From contig JAHBXL010000010.1 of assembly GCA_019636495.1 (NCBI GenBank), positions 1 through 64,000 of the forward strand: a DNA stretch of 64,000 nt, in the 5' to 3' direction. How positions within the stretch are numbered: position 1 is the first letter of the stretch; each line of letters opens with the position of its first letter. The position numbers and the translations under genes were made by a program. Below, piece after piece: positions 41,744 to 50,904 of the stretch. The notes below the pieces were generated by a model. It was not told the origin of the DNA and ran no database searches. It saw only the letters and a list, made by a program, of their open reading frames with translations. The DNA is from Phycisphaeraceae bacterium. Lineage in GTDB: Bacteria > Planctomycetota > Phycisphaerae > Phycisphaerales > UBA1924.

Positions 41744-42694
41744 TCACTCGCTCTTCGGCGCCGGCACGGGTTCGCGGCGGAACTTGATGTTGGTCTCGGT
41801 GCGGCGCTGGATAGGCAGACCCTGAGCGGTGCCGTGGAGTTCGATCATGAGATCGAGTTCCGCGGTCTTGAACAGGCCGGTGGTCCGGTCCCAATCGACC
41901 GAGCCGGCAACCTTGGACTCCTTGACGTCGAAGAGCAGCGTCGCGCCCTCCGGGAAGGCCACCAGCGTGTAGTTGCCGGCAATTTCCACCCGTGCCGAGC
42001 GCTTGTCGGCGGAGGCGAGTTTCAGGTCCATGTTGGTATCGAACCGGCCGATGGGCGGGTTCTTCATGACCTCGACCAGTTTCCAACTCTCGCCGACCTT
42101 GGCGGTGGCATCGGCCTTCTTCGGGGCCAGAATCGGGCTCCACCGCGCGCGGGCCTCCTCGTTGCCGACGACCAGCCGTGCGTAGTCCGCCAGATCGCCC
42201 GTCGGCATGTTCACGCCGCCGTTGTCGGAGCCGGTGATGTTGCCGTCCTTGTCGAGCGTGAGCGTGATCGTGGCCCCGAGCATCGATCGCGAAGACGTGA
42301 GTGCGAGGTTGGTGTTGTCGCTGGGCTTGCGCGGGTCGGCGCTGTTCCAGGAAAACTCGCCGCGGGGGGTGGTGGCCTTCATGTCGATGTCGTCGATGCG
42401 CAGAGTCACCACCGCGCCGCTCTCGTCGCTGCGAACGACCTTCATCAGGAACCCGACTTTCTGTTCGCCGGAGAGCGTTCGCTCCGGGGCCTTGCCGCCG
42501 CCCGGCGCCATGCCCAGCCGCTCGTTGGTCATGCGCTTCACTTCCATGACCACGCGCGCCTCATAGCCGGGCGTCAGGTTCGGCCTGAGTGAAACGGTCT
42601 CATCCATGACGGCCTCGTGGGGGGCTGTCCCCGCGGACAGGAGGTTCGTGGTCGTCGTCAGCAGCGCAAGTACGGCCAAGGCGCGGAATCTCAT
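41744..42694 (-). CDS. Secreted hypothetical protein, tandem family member 1, 316 aa
   Basis: A signal peptide (MRFRALAVLALLTTTTNLLS) is followed by a beta-rich domain. Conserved features shared with the next two genes upstream are an entry LRPNLTPGYEARVVMEVKR, VGESWKLVEVM and a late G.DWDRTTG segment (VAGSVDWDRTTGLFKTAELD). I recognise the arrangement as a DUF6263-like family of planctomycete periplasmic proteins, with no known role. Three copies in a row suggest duplication followed by divergence. Confidence 0.7.
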   Translation of the reverse strand: MRFRALAVLALLTTTTNLLSAGTAPHEAVMDETVSLRPNLTPGYEARVVMEVKRMTNERLGMAPGGGKAPERTLSGEQKVGFLMKVVRSDESGAVVTLRIDDIDMKATTPRGEFSWNSADPRKPSDNTNLALTSSRSMLGATITLTLDKDGNITGSDNGGVNMPTGDLADYARLVVGNEEARARWSPILAPKKADATAKVGESWKLVEVMKNPPIGRFDTNMDLKLASADKRSARVEIAGNYTLVAFPEGATLLFDVKESKVAGSVDWDRTTGLFKTAELDLMIELHGTAQGLPIQRRTETNIKFRREPVPAPKSE

Positions 42695-42810
42695 GGCATT
42701 CTCCGTCTAGATACTCCCCAACCCAAGCATCGGCCGATTCGAGCGGCCGGCGAAGTTGTACCGCCGTGACGGGCGGCGACTGCGAAAAGCAGGACGTGGC
42801 ACCGCCGATT

Positions 42811-43728
42811 CTAGGGGTTCGGCTTGGTCGGAATCTCCACGCCTTCGAGCGCGAGGGAGATCTGCACCTCGGTGGTGTGCTCCGAGCGCATCTGGCGGAC
42901 GACGCCGTGGGTTTCGACCTTCTGTTCCAGGGTCATCCAGCGGAGCCTTCCGGCGGCGTGGTCCCACTCGTGCCTGGTCGCGCACGAGAAATCCACGAGC
43001 AGGGGCGGTCGCGCGCCGGAAGTGCCGATCGGCCGAACATCGGCGATGGCGGTGGACTCCGCCGTCGCGGTCGACTCGCTTGCTGCGGTGAGGCGGCGCG
43101 TATGCACGATCTGCAGTTCGGCAGACTCGCTCGCGGGCAGAGTCTCGTTGGTCGTCCAGCGTTCGCCGATGCGAGCTGTCGGCGTGGACTTCTCCATGCT
43201 GTACATCGCGGCCAGCGAGTTTCGGACCAGTTCCTCATCCACGACGAGGCGCGTCGGGTTGCCGTCGGCATCAATGCCCGTAGGGATGTTCTCGATCGCC
43301 AGCACGCGGCTGTCGGGCCCGAGGCGGACGCGGATCGGCTTGTTGGCCGCGGGCCGTACAACGGGATCGAGGCTGTTGGCCCGTTCGGGGTCCACCGGCT
43401 CGCTCGTGTCGCTCCGAATGAACATCTTGCCGGACATCGCGACAACGACGATGCGCTCGAACACCAGTTCGAGTTCGGTGCCTTCGGGACCGGTCGAGAC
43501 GACCTCGCGCCGGATGCGCATTTCCTGTCGTGTCTTCTGTTGCTGCTCGGCTTTCATCGCGGGCACGCGGTCGGTGCGCGTCGAGTGCGCGCGGTAGATG
43601 TACCTCGCCTCCGCGTCCGCCTCCCACCGGGGCGTCAGGTCAACGCTCTCGGGGCCCTTCTGTGCCGCCGCGGAGGCGACCAGCGCCAGCGCGGCGCACG
43701 CCGCCAACACTCGTCGAAGTTCACCCAT
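42811..43728 (-). CDS. Secreted hypothetical protein, tandem family member 2, 305 aa
   Basis: A signal peptide (LAACAALALVASAAAQ) is followed by VDLTPRWEADAEARYIYRAH, IGERWTTNETLPASESAEL and a C-terminal HEWDHAAGRLRWMTLEQKVE. These correspond in order to the entry, GESW and DW..T.G segments of the flanking genes. Function is unknown. It is separated from its neighbours by 116 and 138 bases. Confidence 0.7.
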   Translation of the reverse strand: MGELRRVLAACAALALVASAAAQKGPESVDLTPRWEADAEARYIYRAHSTRTDRVPAMKAEQQQKTRQEMRIRREVVSTGPEGTELELVFERIVVVAMSGKMFIRSDTSEPVDPERANSLDPVVRPAANKPIRVRLGPDSRVLAIENIPTGIDADGNPTRLVVDEELVRNSLAAMYSMEKSTPTARIGERWTTNETLPASESAELQIVHTRRLTAASESTATAESTAIADVRPIGTSGARPPLLVDFSCATRHEWDHAAGRLRWMTLEQKVETHGVVRQMRSEHTTEVQISLALEGVEIPTKPNP

Positions 43729-43866
43729 CCGTCACCTCCTGCGTGGCCGGCCACCCGGCGCCTCGCGGAGTGATATCGAACCGATCGCTCCCGGTTGTTT
43801 GGCGAGTGCGGATTCGAGGCCGGGTCGCGGCGGTCTGGTTCCGATAACTGTGCCTTGAGGCGGGAT

Positions 43867-44889
43867 CTACGGCCGCGGCCGTGGCGCGGGTTCGGGCCGT
43901 CGGTCGTCGACGCGCCGGACCTTGACCGAGTTGACGGACTCGTGCTTGAGCGCGACACCTGTCATCGAGCCTTCGAGCGACACGCGCATGTCCGTGTCCA
44001 TTTTGGAAAGCATGCCGCGGGTGGTGTCCCAGTCGTACGACCCCTCGTGCGTGCAGCCCTTGAGTTGGAACCCGAGCAGGCTCGGCGATGCCGCGGCGGA
44101 GGCGGCCTCGGCGCGCCCTGAGAAGGCGACCTTGGCGGTGCCGCCCGCGTGTGCGCGCAGCGTGTGCCGGGTGGTCATCTTGAAGTCGCCCAGCGGCGTG
44201 CCGCCGAGAGAATCCTCGTTGGTCCATGATTCGCCGACTCGCGCTCTACCAGTGCCGCGCGTTCCGCTGATGAGCCAGCGCGCGGTGTCGCCGCCGCTGG
44301 GGATTGACGCTGGCATGCCGGGGACGCCCTGCCCCGCGCTCTGCATGAAGGACCTGGCCGCGCTCGAGATGCCCCCATCGCCCGTGACCGACACGATGTT
44401 GCCGGCCGTGTCGGTCTGAATCTTGAGTTTCGCGCCGACCATGCCGCGGACCATAGCCTCCAGGGCTGCGCTCAGGTCGGGGTCGGCCTGCGGTGGTCGG
44501 TTGCCGGAAGGGCGTTGCGGGGCAGCGCTGTCGAACTCGGCAGTTCCGTCGTCTGACTCGTACTTGATCCGCACGGTGTCGTAGACCAGTTCGAGGGTCG
44601 TGCCATCGCTGTTGGTTTCGAGCACGCGCAGAGTCAGACCCAGGGCCTGCGACATGGCCTGCTTGCCGTTCATCTCGGGCACTTCTTCGCACGTCAGGTT
44701 CGCCCTGCTGGAGGTCTCCATCGTGTACCGCACTTGCTGTCCCGAGACATAGCGCGGGCGGAGATCGACTTCCTCAGGCTGGCGCAGCAGCGCGCGGGCG
44801 CTCTCCACGGCCGCGCCGAGGGCTGCGGGAGACTCGGCAAGCAGCAGCGTACCGGCCAGGACTGCGAGGATCGCAATGTTTCGCGTCAT
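43867..44889 (-). CDS. Secreted hypothetical protein, tandem family member 3, 340 aa
   Basis: The ATG at 44889 is taken because GGAAGG lies 9 bases upstream; an ATG at 44898 abuts it. A signal peptide (NIAILAVLAGTLLLAES) is followed by VDLRPRYVSGQQVRYTMETS, VGESWTNEDSLGGTPLGD and THEGSYDWDTTRGMLSKMDT, the same landmarks as members 1 and 2. It is probably the first gene of the three-gene cluster. Role unknown. Confidence 0.7.
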   Translation of the reverse strand: MTRNIAILAVLAGTLLLAESPAALGAAVESARALLRQPEEVDLRPRYVSGQQVRYTMETSSRANLTCEEVPEMNGKQAMSQALGLTLRVLETNSDGTTLELVYDTVRIKYESDDGTAEFDSAAPQRPSGNRPPQADPDLSAALEAMVRGMVGAKLKIQTDTAGNIVSVTGDGGISSAARSFMQSAGQGVPGMPASIPSGGDTARWLISGTRGTGRARVGESWTNEDSLGGTPLGDFKMTTRHTLRAHAGGTAKVAFSGRAEAASAAASPSLLGFQLKGCTHEGSYDWDTTRGMLSKMDTDMRVSLEGSMTGVALKHESVNSVKVRRVDDRRPEPAPRPRP

Positions 44890-45025
44890 GGTGTGCATCC
44901 TTCCGGGTGTTGAGACGTGCGGGCCACGAGTCCGACGCGCACGCTTCCCTGACACAGAATACGAAGAACGGCCGATGATCTTGCGCGAAAGATCCCCGGG
45001 CAGAGCCAGAGGGCGTTGCGGGCGC

Positions 45026-45670
45026 CTACTCCAGGGCTTCGGCCAGCCGTCCCAGTGCTGCCGACCAGTGCTTCTTCGACGCCGCGACCTCCGCCGCGGA
45101 ACGCAGTTTGGACTCCTGCACTTGTACCGCGCACTTTGGCGCGCCGGGTTTGGATTTGTCGGAGATCCAGATTTCGATGCTGGTCTGGCGCGGTTCGGAG
45201 GCCGTTCTTGCAGGCGGGCGCGTCCAGGTGACGCGGATGCTCTTTGGCGCGGTGGCCTTGCGGATGGTCAAGGGGGCGCCGGGGAGCCATGCGTTGCGAG
45301 CCTTGGTATCCGTCCACGCGCGGAAGACCCGCACCGGCGCAGCGCCGATGGTCTTGCTTGCGCTGGCGGAGAAGCCGCGGGCGGTCTGGTGCGCCTCGCG
45401 GCGGCCGCGGGCCTGCTCATACCCGACAGTGACCATCTGCGCCCACCAGTCCGCGACACCAAACTTCTTTGAGAGCAGGACGGCGATGTCCTTGTGGGCC
45501 ATGTTCGCCGCGCCGGCTTTGTCGAGCGCTTCGAGCCAGTGGTCCCACGGCTTGCCGGTGGCCTTCTCGACCGCGGCGGAAGAGATGCCCGCGATTTTCG
45601 CGGGTACAGACCTGGTGCGGGGCCGTGCGGCGCGCGGTTCCGCCGCGGCCGGTCGGGCGGCTCTCGTCAT
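45026..45670 (-). CDS. DUF4287 plus SRPBCC/AHSA1-like protein, 214 aa
   Basis: The first 95 residues match DUF4287: AVEKATGKPWDHWLEALDKA, KDIAVLLSKKFGVADWWAQM and VTVGYEQARGRREAHQ. The C-terminal part resembles an SRPBCC (AHSA1-type) hydrophobic-ligand fold (IGAAPVRVFRAWTDTKARNA, then KSIRVTWTRPPARTASEPRQ). The two are commonly fused in soil and aquatic bacteria. Role unknown; a small-molecule or stress function is usual for SRPBCC proteins. Confidence 0.8.
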   Translation of the reverse strand: MTRAARPAAAEPRAARPRTRSVPAKIAGISSAAVEKATGKPWDHWLEALDKAGAANMAHKDIAVLLSKKFGVADWWAQMVTVGYEQARGRREAHQTARGFSASASKTIGAAPVRVFRAWTDTKARNAWLPGAPLTIRKATAPKSIRVTWTRPPARTASEPRQTSIEIWISDKSKPGAPKCAVQVQESKLRSAAEVAASKKHWSAALGRLAEALE

Positions 45671-45694
45671 GATTGCTCTCCTTTCGCCCGGCGA

Positions 45695-45868
45695 TCAGCG
45701 CAGCACGATGTAGAGCGCGTGCAGGAGGCCGGGAATCCAGAACAGAAGGCACAGGACGATGTTCAGGATGAGGTGCAGGCCGATGCCCTCCTTCAGGCCG
45801 ACGGCCAGCGGGGGGAGGAGGATGGCGATGATGACGAGGAGGAGTTTCTGTTCGGTGAGGTCGGCCAT
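45695..45868 (-). CDS. YqaE/Pmp3 family membrane protein, 57 aa
   Basis: Two membrane helices (LLLVIIAILLPPLAVGLKEG and LILNIVLCLLFWIPGLLHAL) have the family's PPLAV motif after helix one and the PG turn in helix two. The start MADLTEQKLL is preferred over an upstream ATG. Pmp3 proteins affect membrane potential and salt tolerance. It overlaps the end of the HepT-like frame in a different frame. Confidence 0.88.
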   Translation of the reverse strand: MADLTEQKLLLVIIAILLPPLAVGLKEGIGLHLILNIVLCLLFWIPGLLHALYIVLR

Positions 45869-46284
45869 GAGGGGCTCCACAATGAGATTGCGAAGCAAGA
45901 GCGTATCAAAAGTCGGGCCGGCGGAATTGAGGGCTCGAGGTTGGTGTTGAGAAGATCGCCGAGCGCGCGCTTCAGAAGCGGAAGGTCGTTCCGGGCGGTC
46001 TCGTAGAGTCGGAGAGGGTCAACCGCCATGTACACGTGGATCATGAAGTTGCGAAAGTGACGGGCTTCCTTCCAGGGGACGCTCGGGTGCGCCGCACGGA
46101 ACTCGTCCGAGAGTATGACCACCCCCTGGCCAATGCGAACGAACGCATAGCAGACCGCGAAAATGGTCCGCTCGTCGCTATGAAACGACTTTTCGTCCAT
46201 GCCGTACAAAAACTGATCGATCCGATCAATGTCCTCAACCATCAGGCGGAGGACCTTCTGCCCGGGGGATGGCCTTTGGGTCAT
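45793..46284 (-). CDS. hepT: HepT-like toxin (HEPN ribonuclease), 163 aa
   Basis: The HEPN domain carries the RX4HXY motif with Arg78, His83 and Tyr85 (RNFMIHVYMAVDP). In the HepT/MntA pair this is the RNase active site, and the tyrosine is the residue modified by the antitoxin. The start overlaps the mntA stop by four bases. HepT proteins usually stop near 110-135 residues; here the frame runs about 30 residues further in low-complexity sequence (WPTSPNRNSSSSSSPSSSPR) through the Pmp3 gene. A lost stop or a frameshift near 45900 is likely. Confidence 0.85.
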   Translation of the reverse strand: MTQRPSPGQKVLRLMVEDIDRIDQFLYGMDEKSFHSDERTIFAVCYAFVRIGQGVVILSDEFRAAHPSVPWKEARHFRNFMIHVYMAVDPLRLYETARNDLPLLKRALGDLLNTNLEPSIPPARLLIRSCFAISLWSPSWPTSPNRNSSSSSSPSSSPRWPSA

Positions 46285-46583
46285 GCGACACGTCGGCGGT
46301 CTCGCTCTACCTCATCGCGGAAATCAGCCCGCATGCGCGGACTGTCCTCGATGACATCCACCTTCCGTCCCAGCCGTTCCTCCAAGTCGTTCAACAGCCC
46401 GCCCAGCGTGAACAGGGTCACGGTCGCGCCGGGCTCGAAGCGCACCAGCACGTCGACGTCGCTGTCAGGGCGCTGGTCGCCGCGGGCGAACGAGCCAAAG
46501 AGCGAGAGTTCCACGACGTGGAACCCGCGGCGCAGGTCGGGCATCGCCTCGCGCAGAATCCGGATGACCCCTTCACGGTCCAT
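46281..46583 (-). CDS. mntA: MntA-like nucleotidyltransferase antitoxin, 100 aa
   Basis: The start MDREGVIRILREAMPDLRRG is used because the frame upstream is low quality. It has the minimal nucleotidyltransferase motif GSx10DxD: Gly30-Ser31 and Asp42, Asp44 (LFGSFARGDQRPDSDVDVLV). In characterised pairs MntA adds AMP to the HepT tyrosine and so silences the toxin. It stands upstream of the toxin in the usual antitoxin-first order. Confidence 0.88.
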   Translation of the reverse strand: MDREGVIRILREAMPDLRRGFHVVELSLFGSFARGDQRPDSDVDVLVRFEPGATVTLFTLGGLLNDLEERLGRKVDVIEDSPRMRADFRDEVERDRRRVA

Positions 46584-46624
46584 GCGGGGATTGTAACGCG
46601 CCGGGGAACCAGGCGTGCATCGCC

Positions 46625-47818
46625 TCACCCCACCGCCGCGCACACCTTCTTCGCGGCGTCGGTCAGGTCGGTCGCGGGCTGCATGGTCGGAATGTCCTTC
46701 CGCGCCGCATCCAGCAGCCTGCGGCCCGCTTCGACGTTGGTCCCTTCAAGACGCACCACCAGCGGCACCTTGAACCCGACTTCCTTCGCGGCGTTCACGA
46801 TGCCCTGCGCGATCACGTCGCACCGCATGATGCCGCCGAAGATGTTGACCAGCACGCCCTTCACGGCGGCGTCGGAGAGGATGATCTTGAACGCCTCGGT
46901 CACCGCCTGCTCGCTCGCCGAGCCGCCGACATCGAGAAAGTTCGCAGGCGTGCCGCCGTGCAGTTTGATGATGTCCATGGTCGCCATGGCGAGGCCCGCG
47001 CCGTTCACCAGGCAGCCGATGTTCCCATCGAGCGCGATGTAACTCAGGCCCGCCGCCGCGGCACGGACTTCCGACGGGTTCTCCTCCGTCGGGTCGGCGT
47101 AGGACTGCAAATCCGCGTGTCGGAACAGGCCGTTGTCATCGAAGTTGAACTTCGCATCGATGGCGAGCAGTTGGCCATCCTTGGTCAGAACCAGCGGGTT
47201 GATCTCGGCCAGCGTGCAGTCCTTCTCGACGAAGACCTTCGCGAGTTTCTGCATGATGTCCGCGGCCTGGCCGGCGAGTTTGCCGGTGAAGCCGAGGGCG
47301 TAGGCGATTTTCCTCGCGGCGAAGCCCTGCAGGCCCAGCGTCGGATGCAGGAACTGCTTCAGGATCGCTTCGGGCCGTTCGTGCGCGACCTGCTCGATCT
47401 CGACCCCGCCCTCCTTCGAGGCGATCAGCACGTTGCGGCGCGTCGCGCGGTCGGTCGTCACGGCGAGGTAGTACTCCTTGTCGATGTCGACGCCCGCGGC
47501 GATCAGGAGTTTCCTGACGGAGAGCCCCTCGGGCCCGGTCTGGACACTGACCATCTTGTTGGTCAGCATGAACTTCGCCGCGGCCTCGGCCTCCGCGGCG
47601 GTCTTGACGAGTCTCACGAACCCGGCCTTGCCGCGGCCGCCGGCGTGCACCTGCGCCTTCACCACCGCCAGCGCGTTGCCCGCGTCCATGCCCGCCGCCC
47701 TGGTCACCTTGTTGAAGGCGTCCTCGGCGACAAGCGGCGACTCCAGCACCATCGAGGAAGGAACGGGGATGCCGGCGTTGGCCAGCAGTTCGCGGGCCTG
47801 GTATTCGTGGATCTTCAT
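46625..47818 (-). CDS. sucC: Succinyl-CoA ligase (ADP-forming) beta subunit, 397 aa
   Basis: The start MKIHEYQARELLANAGIPVP is the family's normal beginning. The ATP-grasp domain (VVKAQVHAGGRGKAGFVRLV; AEINPLVLTKDGQLLAIDA) and the CoA-ligase domain (IVNAAKEVGFKVPLVVRLEG; NIFGGIMRCDVIAQGIV) are complete. The enzyme makes ATP and succinate from succinyl-CoA in the TCA cycle. The alpha subunit gene sucD, normally adjacent, is not next to it here. Confidence 0.95.
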   Translation of the reverse strand: MKIHEYQARELLANAGIPVPSSMVLESPLVAEDAFNKVTRAAGMDAGNALAVVKAQVHAGGRGKAGFVRLVKTAAEAEAAAKFMLTNKMVSVQTGPEGLSVRKLLIAAGVDIDKEYYLAVTTDRATRRNVLIASKEGGVEIEQVAHERPEAILKQFLHPTLGLQGFAARKIAYALGFTGKLAGQAADIMQKLAKVFVEKDCTLAEINPLVLTKDGQLLAIDAKFNFDDNGLFRHADLQSYADPTEENPSEVRAAAAGLSYIALDGNIGCLVNGAGLAMATMDIIKLHGGTPANFLDVGGSASEQAVTEAFKIILSDAAVKGVLVNIFGGIMRCDVIAQGIVNAAKEVGFKVPLVVRLEGTNVEAGRRLLDAARKDIPTMQPATDLTDAAKKVCAAVG

Positions 47819-47872
47819 GGGAGGCGATGATACCGGGCAGGCCACGGTTCCGCGGGCGGGCGGCGCGGACTT

Positions 47873-48919
47873 TCAGAGTTTCGTCGCGGTGAAGGTCTTG
47901 CCCGTCGTGTCGCGCTCCCACGTCCATGCCGGGCCGCGTTGGGCTTCGTAGAACGCCCACAGTTCGAACCAGTACGACCGGAAGCGGTGCTCGCCGAACG
48001 GCTGGTAGTGGGCGTGCAGTTTCTTCATGAGCGCGCGGTCGGGGCCGGTGAAGCCGAGCACGGACTTGGCGTGGCGAATGCTCTCGGTATCCAGCGGCAG
48101 TCGCGCGTAGCGGCCCAGCAACTGCATGATGTTCGCCGCGGCGTAGGGGCCGATGCCGGGCAGTTCGAGCAGCGCGGCGTGGATGGCATCGTCACCGGTC
48201 GCAGGCTCTTCGAGCCAGGCCGCGAAGCCGGTACGGACGGGCCATGTGTGGCCGCGGGCGGCGATTCGCGGCGGGATTTCGGGCCCGGAATCGCGCGCGA
48301 ACATGCGGGCGATCTCGATGATGCGGGCATCGCGATAGCCGACGCTGCAGCGGGCGCGGAGCGTCTGGGGTCGGAGTCGCGCGAGCCGCGCGGCGGTGGG
48401 AAAGGCGAAATGCCCTGACGCGCTCTTGCGTCCGGCGATCTCGCAGAGCCGCCGGTTCATGATGATGGTGCTGGGCCAGGTGACGTTGCAAGAAGTGATG
48501 GTCTTGATGACGTCCTCGAAGAGCGTGGCGGAGCGCATGATCCTGCCGCGACCGGAGGCCTTCCAGCGCGGATCGACCTTGTGAAACGTGCGGAGGTGGG
48601 TGTGGTCCTCATCGAGTCGGAGTATTCGAGCGATCTGCGCGGCGATGACGCGTTGCTCCGGGCGGGCGATGTTTGCATCGGTGCGCACGATGAGAGGCAC
48701 GCCGCGGCGGCGGGCCAGGTCTCTGGCGCTGCCGGGGGCGACCGGCGGCCCCTGGGTGATCCAGAGCGAGACGGCTCGCTCGCCGGTGTCGAGGGTGGTG
48801 AGATAGGAGGCGGTGACGGGGTCCCAATGGCTGGGGGCGAGGAGGAAGTAGCCGTAGGAGCAGACATCGCGCGCGAGGATGAAGTCGGTGGGGACGGTGA
48901 TCTCGAATCGCGCGGGCAT
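47873..48919 (-). CDS. HhH-GPD DNA glycosylase (AlkA/OGG-like), 348 aa
   Basis: The start MPARFEITVPTDFILARDVC replaces a longer low-quality frame. A beta-rich N-domain is followed by the HhH-GPD domain: TSCNVTWPSTIIMNRRLCEI, then the hairpin LLELPGIGPYAAANIMQLLG and the catalytic Asp in RYARLPLDTESIRHAKS. No Lys occupies the OGG1 lysine position that I can see, which favours an AlkA-type monofunctional enzyme removing alkylated bases. Length is normal for a two-domain AlkA relative. It ends 54 bases before sucC. Confidence 0.8.
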   Translation of the reverse strand: MPARFEITVPTDFILARDVCSYGYFLLAPSHWDPVTASYLTTLDTGERAVSLWITQGPPVAPGSARDLARRRGVPLIVRTDANIARPEQRVIAAQIARILRLDEDHTHLRTFHKVDPRWKASGRGRIMRSATLFEDVIKTITSCNVTWPSTIIMNRRLCEIAGRKSASGHFAFPTAARLARLRPQTLRARCSVGYRDARIIEIARMFARDSGPEIPPRIAARGHTWPVRTGFAAWLEEPATGDDAIHAALLELPGIGPYAAANIMQLLGRYARLPLDTESIRHAKSVLGFTGPDRALMKKLHAHYQPFGEHRFRSYWFELWAFYEAQRGPAWTWERDTTGKTFTATKL

Positions 48920-49016
48920 GGTGGGGGAGAGACCAGAGAGGAGAACGCAGAGAGCAGGGGATGGGTAAAGAAGGCAAGAGGCGACAGGCGAGAGGGAACG
49001 GACGGGGCGACTCGGC

Positions 49017-49754
49017 TCAGCCGATGAGTGCGCCGGCTCGGGCAAACAGGCACTCAGTGATGTTCACGCACAGGCGATCGCTCGTTCGCGCGAACATCTC
49101 GTACTGCATGCGGGCCTCCTGCATGGCGTTGTGCGGGTCGAGCCCCGCCGCGGCCATTTGCGGATCGTCCGCGAACAGGAAATCCTCGATCATCGCCAGA
49201 TCGCACTCGCAGTGATACTGGAAGCCGTAGGTCCGCAGGCCCGCCTTGAACGACTGCACCTTGCAACGCTCTGAGCGTTGCAGCACCGTTGCGCCCGGCG
49301 GGGGCGCGGTGATCTCATATCCGTGCGCGTGGAACTGCGGCGCAATCCAGGGGATTCCGGCGAGGATGGTCTCGGTGTTGGCGACGGGGAACTGCGTGAC
49401 ATCGGCCATTCCCCACTCGGGGCCATCGGCCATGGGCCGGACATCGCCGCCCAGGGCCTTGGCGATCAACTGCGCGCCCAGGCAGATGCCGACGATGGGG
49501 AGTTGGCGCTTGTGTGCCGCGGCGAGGAACTCCATCTGGCGCGACATCCACGGCAGGTCGTCGCCCACGTTCATCGGCCCGCCGAGGCTGATGATGCCGT
49601 CCACGTCGTCGAAGTCGGTCGGCACGTGGGGGTTGGCACGGGACTCGGGCAGATCGAGCCTGCGGACATCGAGCCGGCGCGCGTGATCGCGCAGCGTGAG
49701 GGCGAGTCGGCCGGCGTGTTCGGTGGGCGTGTGCTGGAAGATCAGGATGGCCAT
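49017..49754 (-). CDS. Class I glutamine amidotransferase-like protein, 245 aa
   Basis: The start is MAILIFQHTPTEHAGRLALT. The nucleophile elbow is PIVGICLGAQLIAKALGGDV with catalytic Cys, and the second-site His is in YGFQYHCECDLAMIED. The usual FQ-HPE has become FQYHCE, so the Glu is kept and Pro is replaced by Cys. GGPMNVGDDLPWMSRQMEFL is the family's oxyanion-side loop. Stand-alone members of this group include GMP synthase-like amidotransferases and peptidases; substrate unknown. Confidence 0.88.
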   Translation of the reverse strand: MAILIFQHTPTEHAGRLALTLRDHARRLDVRRLDLPESRANPHVPTDFDDVDGIISLGGPMNVGDDLPWMSRQMEFLAAAHKRQLPIVGICLGAQLIAKALGGDVRPMADGPEWGMADVTQFPVANTETILAGIPWIAPQFHAHGYEITAPPPGATVLQRSERCKVQSFKAGLRTYGFQYHCECDLAMIEDFLFADDPQMAAAGLDPHNAMQEARMQYEMFARTSDRLCVNITECLFARAGALIG

Positions 49755-49776
49755 AAGGCCCGATCGTAGCGGACGA

Positions 49777-50715
49777 TCAGTGGATTCGCAGCATCCCGGC
49801 GAACTGAGCATAGCGGGCATCGAGTTCCTCGCGCTTCAGGGCTCTCAGCCGGTTCAGGCTGAAACTCTCGATGTTGAAACTCGCCATGACCGTGCCATGA
49901 GCCAGCGCGCGGAGCAACGCCTCGAAACTCGCACCGCGCCGCGACCCGTTGCCGGGGTGCTTGGCGCCCGCCGCGGCGAGAAAGCCCATCATCCCGCCCG
50001 CGAACGAGTCGCCCGCGCCGGTCGGATCGACAACCTGCTCTGCGGGGTACGCGGGCAGCGCGCCAAGGCCCTCTCGGTGGATCAGCAGCGAGCCGTGTTC
50101 GCCTTTCTTCACGACGACGAACGACGGGCCCATCTCGAGGATGTGCCGGGCCGCGGCGACCGGGTTGCGCTTGCCGGTCAGCAGTTCGGCCTCGTCGTAG
50201 TTGAGCACCAGGCCATCGACGCGAGCAAGCAGTTTGTCCAGTTCGGCCCGCGCGGTGTTGATCCACAGGTCCATCGTGTCGGCGACCGCGAGCCGACGAT
50301 GCGGGAAGGCCTCGAGCATCCCGAGTTGCACGGCCGGGTGCGTGTTGGCGAGGAAGACGAACTCCGAATCGCGGAACCTGTCGGGGATCTTCGGCGGGGC
50401 CTCGGCGAGCACGCCCAACTCGGTGTAGAGCGTGTCGCGCCGGTCCATGTTGTCGTGGTACTTCCCGCCCCAGCGGAAGGTCTTCGACCCCTTGCGGATC
50501 TCGAGCCCCGAGGCGTCGATCGTCGGGAAGTGGCGGATCGTGCCCAGGTGCTCGTCCGGCAGGTCGTCCCCCGCCGCGGCGACGATGCGCACGGGGCCAT
50601 GGAAGGACGCCGCTGCGGCGAAATAGGTGCATGAGCCGCCCAGCACGCTCTCGGCATGGCCGGAGGGGGTGTAGACGGTGTCAATTCCGATGGTTCCGGT
50701 TACGACCAGTGGCAT
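49777..50715 (-). CDS. PfkB family carbohydrate kinase, 312 aa
   Basis: The protein starts MPLVVTGTIGIDTVYTPSGH, with the substrate-side VLGGSCTYFAAAASFHGPVR, and ends with the kinase signature VVDPTGAGDSFAGGMMGFLA, where the Asp of GAGDS is the catalytic base. An ADTMDLWIN segment and LNYDEAELLTGKRN are typical of the PfkB group containing ribokinase and related sugar kinases. The exact sugar cannot be told. It lies 22 bases upstream of the amidotransferase gene on the same strand, so the two form a likely operon. Confidence 0.88.
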   Translation of the reverse strand: MPLVVTGTIGIDTVYTPSGHAESVLGGSCTYFAAAASFHGPVRIVAAAGDDLPDEHLGTIRHFPTIDASGLEIRKGSKTFRWGGKYHDNMDRRDTLYTELGVLAEAPPKIPDRFRDSEFVFLANTHPAVQLGMLEAFPHRRLAVADTMDLWINTARAELDKLLARVDGLVLNYDEAELLTGKRNPVAAARHILEMGPSFVVVKKGEHGSLLIHREGLGALPAYPAEQVVDPTGAGDSFAGGMMGFLAAAGAKHPGNGSRRGASFEALLRALAHGTVMASFNIESFSLNRLRALKREELDARYAQFAGMLRIH

Positions 50716-50904
50716 AGCGGCGAGTGTATGCGGACGTGGGGGACGAGCGCGGCGTCCGAAAAGAGCGGGGGTGCGGGCTGAGGGGGAGCGCAGTTCAACC
50801 GCATAGACTCGGTTTTTAGGGAAATTCATCGAGAACGGTCCGGGTTCGGGCCGAACAAGACCGCGGTATCGCTTTTTCCCCGTCCATGACCGACGAGGTG
50901 AACT

